64,000 bases of DNA, taken from contig NC_044289.2 in the NCBI RefSeq assembly GCF_004027225.2, forward strand, positions 2,965,761-3,029,760. The letters run 5' to 3'. The DNA comes from Strigops habroptila. Taxonomy: Eukaryota; Chordata; Aves; Psittaciformes; Psittacidae. A program made the position numbers and the translations under genes. Position 1 is the first letter of the stretch; each line of letters begins with the position of its first letter. Shown piece after piece: positions 38,201-50,200 of the stretch. A model generated the notes under the pieces. It was not told the DNA's origin, did no database searches, and saw only the letters and a list, made by a program, of their open reading frames with translations.

Positions 38201-41200
38201 GTAACACTGGGGTTATTGGGCAGGTAGATCTCTACTTTGTGGGTCTCACAGCTGGAATGCACAGGGCAAACTAGCTGGGACACTTGCAGGGGACTTGATC
38301 TGTGGTGGGTAGTGAAATTGGAGCAAGGAACACAGTGTGTCTTTACCATGCTCTGGGCATACCTGTGTCATGTGGACTAACCTGTACTTCTGTGCTGAAG
38401 AGCCTGTTGTTAATCCCATATAAGCATCAGCCTGGGCAGCTTGTGGAGGGGAAAACACAACCAGGTGGGAATTCAAATAGCACAGCACCTATTACAGACC
38501 CTCCCCAAGGAGACCCTGGGGTGGGAAGGGACCTGCATGAAGCCTGTCCTTGGTGTTTCAGCTATATGCAGGTTGCACAAAGTTCTTGCCTCTGTTTCTC
38601 AAACCAGTCACCCCACCTGCAGCACTGGTGGTGCCTGGTGGGACCAGGGCAGGAGGTAGAGCTTTGGATGCTGTTATTAGCCTAGGTGCTGCCTTCTGCC
38701 ATCACTGGGAGATTGATAATCTTCTGCTTTCTTCTGCTTGTATATGAAATAACACATCTAGAAATGAGAAACAGGTAGTGAAGGCTGCCAGAGCTTACTG
38801 GAGCTTTATTTAAACTAAAGAATAACTGCTTGTGGTTCCCATTCTGGGCCTAGAACAAACATGACATGCAAAGATAAAAGGGAGAAGGTGTGTTGTGGGT
38901 TTTTTTTAATGTAATAAAGGATTTGGGGTCTCGTAGCTGTGACATCTCTTCCAATGAATCTTCTGTAAGTCAAATAAACAACTACAGAGCATGTTTAAAA
39001 CAACTCATCCAAAAACGTCAACAGAAAACCTAAAACCACAAAACAACAATGAAGTGTCCAGAGCCCTGTTGGAGGTTTTTACTGGAAAACTGGAAATGGT
39101 TTTTGGCCAGCAGCCTTCCAGAGAGGCTACAGATTATCAGACACTGGTTTGATCTGAAGGTGCTGCTGAACCTGAATGGGACAAGACCACATGTGCTGGG
39201 TCCTGCCTGCTGCCGAAGCACCTCGATCCGGTGGCTGTTCCTCTCCATGGAGTGCTTTATCCTGGGATGTGCCATCCCAGAGTCAAAACTGAAGCCAGAT
39301 GAAGCTGTGTTTCAGTTGCATTTCTGCTGTAAAGGTCTGGATCTCTTCCGGCTGTGGAAATAATCTTGCCTTAAACTGCTGAGATCCAAGTGCTTGGTCT
39401 CACAATCCAGTACTGTCATATGCAGAGATGCTGAGGGTGCTGCTGTTACCACCCAGCCTTCAGAGGTGTTAACCATAGCCAGCTCCTGCACCATGCGCTC
39501 ACCTCTGCTCCTCCACTGCCTTCAGGACTCAGTATGTCCCACGCCAAACTGACTCCTCATTTCTTTAGTAACTTCCTGCATGATTTGTTACATCTCCAGT
39601 GATGCAGCCTCTTTCGACACTGTTCCGGCGGTGAAAGCGTAGCCCTGAATCACACAGGGTGTTCAGAGAGTGAATACTCACTGCTGGGAAGGTTGTTACT
39701 GATAAACACTTGCAGGCCTGTGCCTGCAGGCTGGTGAGAGCACTCAAAGCCATGTTGCAGGTGCTACCAACCAGCCAAGCCCAAAGCTGCTGTTCCCCTG
39801 TTGCTGCTGTGGAGAGAGAACTTCTGCAGGGGACTGTGTGTAAGCTCTGCAGCAGGGAGAAGCCTTATGGTGAAGTTACAAAGTGATTGGTTTGTGCTTG
39901 CAGCAATACCCAGCCTCAGCACAGCTCCTTTCCCTGATGGGGGGTCTCCATGGGAAGTGGGATGGCCCCTCTCAGCCCTGGCTGAGCAGTAAGGAGAGGA
40001 GTTTGGAACACATACAGCAACAGCCTGGAATCTCCAAACAAGAACATCTCTGCTTTGGGGGGCCCTGTCTGGCTCTGAGCTGCATGGGTAGTGCAGGAGT
40101 GGGAATGGGGGGAGCATCTGTAGGGATCTGGGATTAAAATCAAGGAGTAAAGTCCAAGTCATGCACTTTCCTGACTTCTTTGGTGGAATTCTTCCTCTCC
40201 CAGTTCTGGGACAGTAACCAGCCAGCATGGTTAGTGCTGTGGCCGTAGTACAAACACCACTGTGTTCAGTTCTTATATGTACATGCAAACTGGGACAGCG
40301 GGCACTCGCAGCTTCTCCTCTGGTGTAGCTCCCTGGCTCTTCTCCATTGATGGATGAAATCTCCATCTTCAAGAAGATGGTGCTGCTCCAGGGCAGCATG
40401 GTGGTGCTTGCTTAAGGGTTTGGAGCTTCTTCGTTTGGCCTGAGGGGTTGGGAAACACAGGAATCCTGGGCTGAAGCTTGGTTCCGAAGGCTATATGTAT
40501 GCAGAGACCTTTGTCAGTTTTCTCCTGTCATATGTAGAGGTTCTTCTGTCCCAAGTGTTTCTGTTAGTGGCTTGCCCTTGTCTGCTGCATGCTACATCTA
40601 CTTCATGACTAGTGAAAGTCTGAGATAGTTTTCAGATGAGTGGTTGTGCCAAACGGATGAACTAAATATGTGAGAGCAGCAAAATACTTTCTTCAGGCAG
40701 GTACTTTCCTGTCGGCTTTCCTGGGTGCTGTGAGTCAGGGATTTGTGTGCACATTACTCAGCTGGTGGACATGGAAGTACTTGGAATTGTTTTTCCCTTC
40801 TGACTTGGATGAGGAGCTTGAGTCATCCCTGTCAGCAGCTACACAGGCTGCTTTGCAGCGAGGTGCCAGGAAATGGTTGGTTTAATGTTTCGAAGGTCTC
40901 TGCTGTGCAGAACCTTTTCCATCATAGCAGGCAGGGCAGGAGCAGGCAAGGGCTCTCAGCCTGGTGCTCTGCAGTGCAACAGGGGAAGGGGATACTACAG
41001 GTTGGTGGCAATGTTCAAAGCCAGGTTGGGCAGAGCCTTGGTGTGAGGTGTCCCTGCCCATGGCAGGGAGTTGGAACTGGATGAGCTTATGGTCCTTTCA
41101 ACCCAAACCATCCTGTGACACTGCCTGTGGTCTCCTGTGGTTTGCCCATTCAGAAGCACCCCTGGACCTGTGCCTCCACGCGAGAGTGTTCAGCATTATT

Positions 41201-44200
41201 GAAGATTGTCACTGGAAGTAGTTTTCACTGAGCTCAAATAACCTGTAATCCTGCTCCTGCAGGATTGGGGCTCTTCTCCTCTGTTAAGTCTGTAAAGAAA
41301 GGACTCAGGCAGCACTTGTGTGGTTGCTCCTTGGCTGAGCAGTGAGGAGAAGGGTTGTGTAAGCTTGGGAACACACAAAACAACAGCCTTGAACCAGGGC
41401 AGCAACTTTCCTTTAGCTTTTACCAGAACTGTTTGCTCCCAGCCTTTTGCTCTGAAACCTTTGGAAGCTGCTTACTGGCAGGGATACAGCATCCGTCTAT
41501 ATCAATACAAGGGAATATCCAGGAAGTATTTGAGAAGATAAACAAGTTGGATGTCAGTAAGTGCCCAGGATTAGATGGCATGTGCCCCAGAGGACTGCAG
41601 GGACTTCAATGTGAAATTGCAGAGCTCTGGCCGGGGTATGCCGCGTGCCCTTGCAAAGGGCTCTTGTGCCAAGGACTGGGAGGTCGCCAGCCCCACTCCG
41701 TCTGGAGAGGGCAATAGAGGGGTCCTGGGAACTAGTAAATCCCACAGATTCATTAAGGTTGGAAGGGACATCTGGAGATCATCCAGTCCAACCCCCCCAC
41801 ATCCACAGTGGTACAGTGGAATTGGGTCACTTTATGTGTGGAAAAGGTGATGGAGTCCTGCAGGAGTGCGGTTGGGTGGCACTGAGCACATGGGTACGGC
41901 TGTTTTCAGGCTGCCTTCATGAGGATTCCCACAAAAAGGTTGTTCAAGGAAGTTATTTAGCTGTGAGATAAAGTTCTATGGAGCTGGTTTAGACTTACCC
42001 TTCACCTCCTCGCTTTTAATAGTCACTTTTCAGGACCAGCAGCAGGTCCCCCAAGGACCAGTGTTGAAACTGAACTGCTGATGGTGGCCAGGCTCATGTG
42101 CCCTCCATAACCAGCTGCTCCTGGGGACAAAACCCTGGACCTTGGTTCTGAGTAGTACTTTGTTGTTGTCTGGGAGGCTCTTGGCTGAGCTGCTGTGGCC
42201 ATGGGTGGTTCTGGGTGCATGGTTGCACAACCACTACCTGGGGGAGTAGCGAGGGGTGAGCACAGGCAATAGCTCCTGGCGTTTCTCACATGTGAAACTT
42301 GTAACTCTGGCAGCTATTACAGGCTCTTTGCTATGTTTTAAGAGTAGTTTGCTAACTGTTGTGGGGGGCACCGTGGTTCTGCAGTGATGGTATGTGGTGA
42401 GTGTTGGCAGGAGCGTTGAAACATGAGGTGGATAAATGGAGTTCACGGACACAGAGGACAATGAACTCCTGTATGGATCCAGGATATGGAAGGTCAGAGC
42501 CTTCAGTTTGCTCATAGGACTAGAAAACGTGATTATTTTATTTTAGCTGTGTGAATGGCTTGTGTCCTCCCTGGCACCCTGCTGTGAGGGGAGCAGAAGG
42601 GAACAAGGACTTGGGCTCCACGGGGATGAGGCTGGCTCCAAGTAGTGGCGTTGTCAGGGGACAAAGTGATCAGGCTTTGCCAGAAGAGGTGTGAGTGGGT
42701 GCTTGTTCCAGGCATGGTGCTTCTCCTTTGGGTAGTTGCATTTGTTACAGAATCACAGAACGAACCAGGTTGGAAAAGACCTTTAAGATCATCAAATCCA
42801 ACTGTTCCCCAGCACTGCCAAGGCCACCACTAACCCATGACACTGAGGCCTCGGCTACACGGTGTGTGAACACTTCCAGGGACGGTGACTCCAGCCCTGC
42901 CCTGGGCAGCCTGTTCCAATGCCTGAGCACCCTCTGGGGAAGGAATTGTTCCTCATCTCCATCTAAACCTCCCCTGGTGCAGCTTGAGGCTGTTTCGTCT
43001 TGTCCTGTCACTTGTCACTTGGGAGCAGAGACCAGCCCCCTCCTGGCTCCATCCTCCTGTCAGGCAGTTGCAGAGAGCGAGAAGGTCCCCCCTGAGCCTT
43101 CTCTTCTCCAGACTAACCCCCCCCAGGGTCCCTCAGCCGTTCCTCATCACACTTGTGCTCCAGGCCCTGCACCAGCTCCGGTGCCCTTCTCTGGCCCCGC
43201 TCCAGCACCTCAATGTCTCTCTTGCCGTGAGGGGCCCAGAACTGACACAGGATTCGAGGTGCAGCCTCACCAGTGCCCAGCACAGGGGGACAATCACTGT
43301 GGCCCTGCTGCCACACTGGTGCTGAGCCAGGCCAGGATGCTGGTGGCTTCTTGGCTGCTCATGTTCAGCTCTGTCAGTCAGCACCCCCAGGTCCTTTCCC
43401 ATGAGCAGCTTTCCAGCCGCTCTTCCCCAAGCCTGGAGCATTGCATAGCGTTGTTGTGCCTGGTGGGCTTTCTTTACAGCCTGAAGAGCTGTTAGGCTGT
43501 AGTATTGGCTGCCAGCGCTTTGACAAGACCTCTTTGACTCCCCCACCACAATGCCTTTTCCTCCCGTGGCCAGCCCTGCAGCAGAGCCATTGCGCACAGC
43601 AGGGTTTCAGTTCTTTGTTTGCATTTCTGCACGTGACTTATTGTAGGTGGTGAAATGTGGTGTGATATGAGATCATGAGCCCTGGCACTTCTGCATAAAC
43701 TCAAAGCCCATCGTTTTCACAGATGGCACCTCCCTTTAGGGAAATCCCTGAGGAAATCCACGGCCTTCCTGATTACTTCTTTACAACTGGTTATCTGATA
43801 ATGAAGCATGTTGCCACTGACCCCTGAGATGGCACTTCAGCAGGTGACATCTGGCCATCAGCTGTAGAGATTTCTGAGAGATAAAGTTGAAATGTCAACC
43901 GTAAACCATAGAGTCATAGAATCCCAGGCTGGTTTGGGTTGGAAAAGACCTTAAGATCATCCAGTTTCAACCCCCTGCCATGGGCAGGGACACCTCATCC
44001 TAGACCATGTTGCCCAAGGCTCTGTCCAGCCTGGCCTTGAACGCTGCCAGGGATGGAGCACTTACCACTTCTCAGGGCAACCTGGGCCTCACTGCCCTCA
44101 CAATAAAGAACTTCTTCCTTACATCAAACCTGAACTTCCACTGTGCTAGTTTTAATCCGTCACCCCTTCGCAGGTCATGGCCTTGGTGGATATTGTTTGA

Positions 44201-47200
44201 GCCTCCACTGGAATCAGCTTTCAGTGTTTCTAGAAGATCTTGAAACAGCATTTCCCAATAGGGGTGTTTCCCAACGGTAGGTGGCTTGTTGACTGACTTA
44301 CAGAAGCTTCACGCAGAATCTGTTTGTGGCCTGACTGCAAGTTGTTTGAGCAAAGAATCAGCAGGAAATAAGCTCTCCCCCAGTGGGCTCTGCTCCTCTG
44401 AACATACTGCTTATGGTAGACATCAAACTGTTGCATTCTTCTACAGCATGGCTTTGGCTTGCAGGGTTAGAAGTGCTGGCTGAGAGCAGCCACACTCATT
44501 GACCTACTGTGCAGGTCTTGCAAATGAGCTCTGTTTCAACATGATAGAATCATTTTGTTTTTAAAAAAAACCCTTAAAATCTTAAACTTCCCTCTAACTA
44601 AACCAGCTGATATAAAGCTGTCATTGGCCACATTGGCTCTGCTCGTGTGCTGTGAAACACTGGAGTAAGAACATAATCCCAGAATCCCAGCCTGGTTTGG
44701 GTTGGAGAGGACCTTAAAGCTCATCCAGTTCCAACCCCCTGCCATGGGCAAGGGATATCCTCTTGACTTGATACTCAATATCAAGTGAGTAGGAAAAACA
44801 TGAAGCCGCAGAGGAGCCGCATTGCCCTCGCTGCTGAGCAGATACCTGGCAGCACAGAATGGCTGCTGACACCCTCACTGGGGTATTTACATGTGCTCTG
44901 TGTTACCTGTAAACTGCCTTATTTGGTCAAATGTGGCAAAATAATAGTAGATTTCCCTTGAATTTCCCTGTTACCCATCAGTGTTGTGGCTCTCGGGTGA
45001 GCACAGGATGCACAAACCCCATCACACTGACTTACCCGTTGGCAGCAGTGTAAGCCAGGAGGTGCTGGTTCCTTTGGAGATCTCTGAGCATCCCGCAATC
45101 CAGAGAAAGGGGCTTGAGGTAAATTTTAGGGGGAGCCTGGCAGGCGAGAGGGAAAATTGGAGGGAATTCTGGAAGGTCAGTGAATGATGAGTGATTCTGG
45201 AGCAGTGTCCAGCTGGGGTCTGTGCTGGAGGCATCGCTCAGGGGATGGTGAAGCGAACAGTCGTTGGGCTGCACAAGATAAAGGTTATTTCTCAAGATGC
45301 CTCTGGTGCTCATTCAGGATCTGAAAGGCTCCAAATAGAGTAGCTCAGAGTGTGTGTAGTGAGAAGGAAGGACAAAGATGGATGCAGTCCTTCCTGTCGG
45401 ACACCAGCAGCCATGCAGGGTGTTGTAAGTTGCACTTCCATGTGGTGGTTTTTAAAGATGATTAGAAGCCTGATGCCCTGCTCATAGAGCAGATAGTGGC
45501 CCTGGGTCCCTTTAGAAGTAAGCTCTATTTTAGCTGTTTTGTGCAATATAGGCACAGTAATGCCTGTGTTTGAGTCAGCTGGGCTGGAAAGGGTGAGCTG
45601 GACACAGCACATGATGCTCTGTAGGGCCCAGGGCTCCTGCTCTGGCACTGCACAGCGCTGGTTGCCATCTGCTTTGGGCTTCGTTACAGCAACAGGAACC
45701 TGTTCATCCCAGGGCATGGTCACCTTTCAGTTGGGATGGTTTGGCTCAGAGGTGGGTTTGACAGTGGAGCTTTGTTAGGCCCTACCTATGGGGTTTTAAT
45801 GCAGGTCTCAGTTCTCTGTATGGTTTTAGAAGGTGAGCTGTTAAATTGATGAAGAGTTTTCTTTCCCCTGGGGTTTCTGTGCTAGGTTTACTCCACAGCG
45901 TTCTCTCAGTGCTGCCAAGTATCTCTCAACATGCTGGGAAACCCTTTTTACCAGCCCCTTCCAGATTACATTCCACCATTGCACAACTTCTTCCTTTTTG
46001 ATCCTTGTCATGATGCAACAGGATTCGAGCGTGACGGCAGAGGCTGAGCTTACTGGGAGACCTCTCAGCATTTCCAGAACTCCTTCGGGTATTTCCTGCC
46101 ATGGATTGCTGCGGTGGGGCGTGGATGACATTGAGCATGGTCAGGGCTGGGCAGTCTGTCCTGTGAGTATAAAATGTTCTCATGAAGGTTTCTTACAAAC
46201 TCATTTCAGCCCCTCTGGCTCCCTCCCGAAATCCTGGTACTGATCCTGCTGGAGATAATTCTGCTTTGGGCAGTCTGTGTAGGAACACAGAAACATAGAA
46301 TGGTTTGGGTTGGAAAGGACCTTAAGATCATCTATTTCCAACCCCCTGCTGCGGGCAGGGACACCTTCCACTAGAGCAGGTTGCTCCAAGCCCCTGTGTC
46401 CAACCTGGCCTTGAACACTGCCAGGGATGGGGCAGCCACAGCTTCTCTGGGCACCCTGTGCCAGCGCCTCAGCACCCTCACAGGGAAGAACTTCTTCCTT
46501 ACATCTAACCTGAACTTCCCCTGTTTCAGTTTGAACCCATCACCCCTAGTCCTATCACTACAGTCCCTGATGGGACACTGGTCCCTCTCCAGCATCCTTG
46601 TAGCCCTCTTCAGACACTGGAAGCTGCTCTGAGGTCTCCACGCCGCTTCTCTTCTCCAGGCTGAACAGCCCCAATGTTCTCAGCCTGTCTCCATACGAGA
46701 GGTGCTCCCATATGGAATGATCCATGCAAATACAGGCATTTTTTCCTTATGAAATGGTGTCTTTTTCTGATGATCTTGCACAGATGGGCTCTCCAAACGT
46801 CGCATTTCAACATACTCTGTTTCCTCAGGGCAGATGTTACAGGGAGCTCTCAGCTCCAGTGCCGTTCCCGTGTCAGATGGGATAAGCACGGCTGGGGGTG
46901 GAGGAAGAAATCGTGGTTTTCCCAGTTTTAGCCGCTGTTATTCCCAAACTACCACGCTGGCTCCAGGCACAGCCTTCTTGAGGCCACAGCTTCCCTGGGT
47001 CCCTAGCAGCAGGAGGTGTGGGAGCAGCTGCTGGCTGTGGTAGCTGAGCACGCAGCCTGGGAATGCCGGGGCTCCCGCTGCCCATGCGGCCTGCACGTGA
47101 GCCCATTCCCAGATGGCAGGAGCTCTGCCTGGCATTTCGGCTGCTCTAATTCTGGATGCAGGGCACGTCAGGAAGCCCTGCCCCCAGCAACCTGGCATAT

Positions 47201-50200
47201 GAGGAGGTGTCGCCATGCTGGAGCCTGTGGTAGAGGAAAGCTGCTTCCTTTGCCTTGCACTGTGCCCTGGGGACAGGCTGCTGGAGCAGGAGCTGGAGAA
47301 CTTGCTGTCTCCATCCATGCACCAGCTTGGTCCCATGCTTAGGAGGGATTTTGGGCTCTGAGTGTGTTTTAGTTTAGATGGCACCAGAGATGTTTTGGAT
47401 CATTCCCACAGCCCCCATCTCTGCTCCACTGGAGGCTTTCCATGCTTCCCCACTGTGCAAATTCTTCCTGTGGTGTTTCACCATCTGGGAAAGGGGTCCT
47501 TTCCCTCTTCCAGCACCTTCTTCAAATGGCAAATCCCTGTTTTCTTAAGGGTGCTTTCCTGTAGCTGAAATGTGGGTTAAGCAAAACTGCTTTGAGGGCT
47601 GCCATCGCCTCTGTGCTGGCTCTGAAAACTCTCCTTCCAGGTGCCCCACACCCCAGCCGGGCTTCCTGACCTTGGGTCACTGCTTTCATTTGAGGGTGAT
47701 GTGGTCACAGGAGCATTGAGGAGAAACCTGAACGATCTTCAGCCCCTTTGCTCCTCAGTGGGAGCATTTACAGGCATCACACAGGCTTTGGTTTTGTGGC
47801 CTGGTTTGCTTTGGTCTGTGCATTTTCTGTTCCTGGCTGTCTGTGGAGCTGCAGATGGTCTGGCAGGCCTTGGAAACGTGGCACACTTCACTTGCTTGGC
47901 TTCAATTCAGCCTTTTCTCCTTACACCACCTTCTCTTAGTGGTGAAACCACAAGAGAACTCAACCTCAGAACCACACAACCTCAGCAACTACCTGCAAAA
48001 CCAGAATTCCCATTGATGCAGCCTGTGCCTCCTGGTGCTCCGGGCGAGTGCTGGGGCAGTGTAGCACAGGGAAGCTGTGCTCAGCAGCTCATGCACATAA
48101 CTGTCATTTAGGAATCTGGTGAGAGAGGAACTAGGCAGCATCGATGCTTTGTTCTCAGGTCAGTTTTGCTTGGTCCATTCAGGTGCTCTGGGACATGTGC
48201 ATGTCCTTGGCCACTGAGTAAAGAAGCCACCAGCCCTCCCTACTGCTTGTTATCCTCCAGCTGAGGTGGGCTCTGCTTGCTTGGATGGGCACTGTGAGCC
48301 TGGCTGGGCTGTGTGATGTGTGGTTGAAGCAGAGCTTCAGGACCAGTGCTGCCGTCAGCCCTGATGCTGAGCAGAGCACAGCGCAGCTATGCAGGGCTGC
48401 ATCTGGCCACACCGCTGCTCCGCAGCCCTGACTGCTCCACAGGGTCAGCTCGAGTTAATGTGGCTCTAAAGAAGTGCTTCCCTGCCCCTACAACCCACGT
48501 TCCCAACTACACAACGTGCTTACAACACTAACTCTTCCACTAGACCAACAGCAAAGCTTAACCTTCATTTAGCTCCATGGGCACTGGGTGAAACAGGTCT
48601 GTGGCTCTGCAGCTCCAAGGTCAAGCTCCAGCTGAGCAGGCAGGAATTCTGTGAGGCTCCTGCGAGCGTGGCCGTGCCTTGGAGGTGACATGTTTCATGT
48701 TTCCTACCTGAACTTTTGCTCCTCTCCTGCCCAGGGTGGCTTCTCCATGGGATTGTTTCTTGCTGAGACACTGGTAGGGCCACTGAAGACATTGGGCTTG
48801 TGTGCATCACGGTGTCTGTTCAGGAGTGGAGAGCCCATTATTTTAACTGCTGGCAGTATGATAAGTGCTCTGCAGAGCCTGTTCTTCCTTTTAATATGCT
48901 GACAGGGATCTATTTTGCACGGAGCTGAGCACTACCACCCTGCACACCACTGTGGTGATGGTCCCCAGTGCCCCTGGGCTGTGAGTGGCTGCAGGCAGCT
49001 AGGAAGCCATTATCTTTGCATGAAACCTGCCTTACTCACCAAAGCACCCCCTTCTAGGAGGAAGCCTGCCCCAGAAGGTCCCCAGCTGTGCATCTGGATG
49101 GTTCGTTTAAAGGACTTGCATGTACTTAGTTGATGGCTGGTTCCCCCTGAGACCATATGGCCAAAAGCTGCCTTTCTCCCGCTGAGCCTGCGCTCAACAG
49201 GCAGTGTGTAAAACACGGGCTTCTCGAGTGCTAAAAGATCTCAAATACATTCCTGCTGTGCCCCAGATGATACTATGAAATTTAGGATTACTCCTTGCTA
49301 AATGCAGGACTCAGGTTGAAGGAGAAAACATCAGGCTCAAACTGTGCTTCATCTACTGATGTCTCTGGGAAGTTTGGAGAGCTGGAAATGGCTTTTCCCT
49401 GTTAGATCAGAGGTGGCACGCTGGCAATCGCAGCAGTGCTGCTGCCAACTGTTTTCATCACCACTTCTTACTTCTTACAAAGGCTGTATTTGGGATGCTG
49501 GGTTCTGCAGGGCTGTGGAAGGTGAGCACTCTGAAATGGGTGTAGAAATGCAAGGGTTTGTATCTTAGTTCTTTTTCAATTGAACTGGGACAAGTGAGTC
49601 CATGTGAGAGGCTCAGCACTGACAGCTCTTACATGTGATGGGTGCCGAAGGGGAGATGCTGCTTGCAAAACCAACCCCAAAGATTTCCAGGCTTGCTTTT
49701 GCTGCCCAGAGGACTTGGTAGCGTGCGAGTGGGCATTCCTTGAAATGCCCTCTCTAAAATCCATCATTCTCTGGGCTTTTGTTCTGGGGAAGAGGACGGA
49801 GCAATCTCTGAGTGTAGCTGTGGGCACTCCACGCTGTTTTCAGATGTGAGGAAACTTAAAGCAATTGCCTGCTCTTGAGAGACTGCTCGGAGGCCTTTGC
49901 TGGGGAGGAGGTGAAAGGAGGCAGCTTGTCCTGCAGAGGGGTGGACGTGACTTGCTTCCCATTAAGCACAACATCAGCTTCAAAGCCAAAGCCTGAGGTC
50001 TCCCCCGCTGGTGCTGGTGGAGTTATTCTGCAGACACGAGAATGAGTGGAAAGGACTTTGAAAGCCCTCTGAAAATCCTTGTGAGTTGTAACTTCCCTTG
50101 GACGTTGCTCTGATGTTTCCCCTGTGTGTGCTGGCTCTGAGGACAAGCCTGGGTGCACTCCCTGGCCTGAATTTCCCTCCTGAAGCCCAGCACTGAGGAG

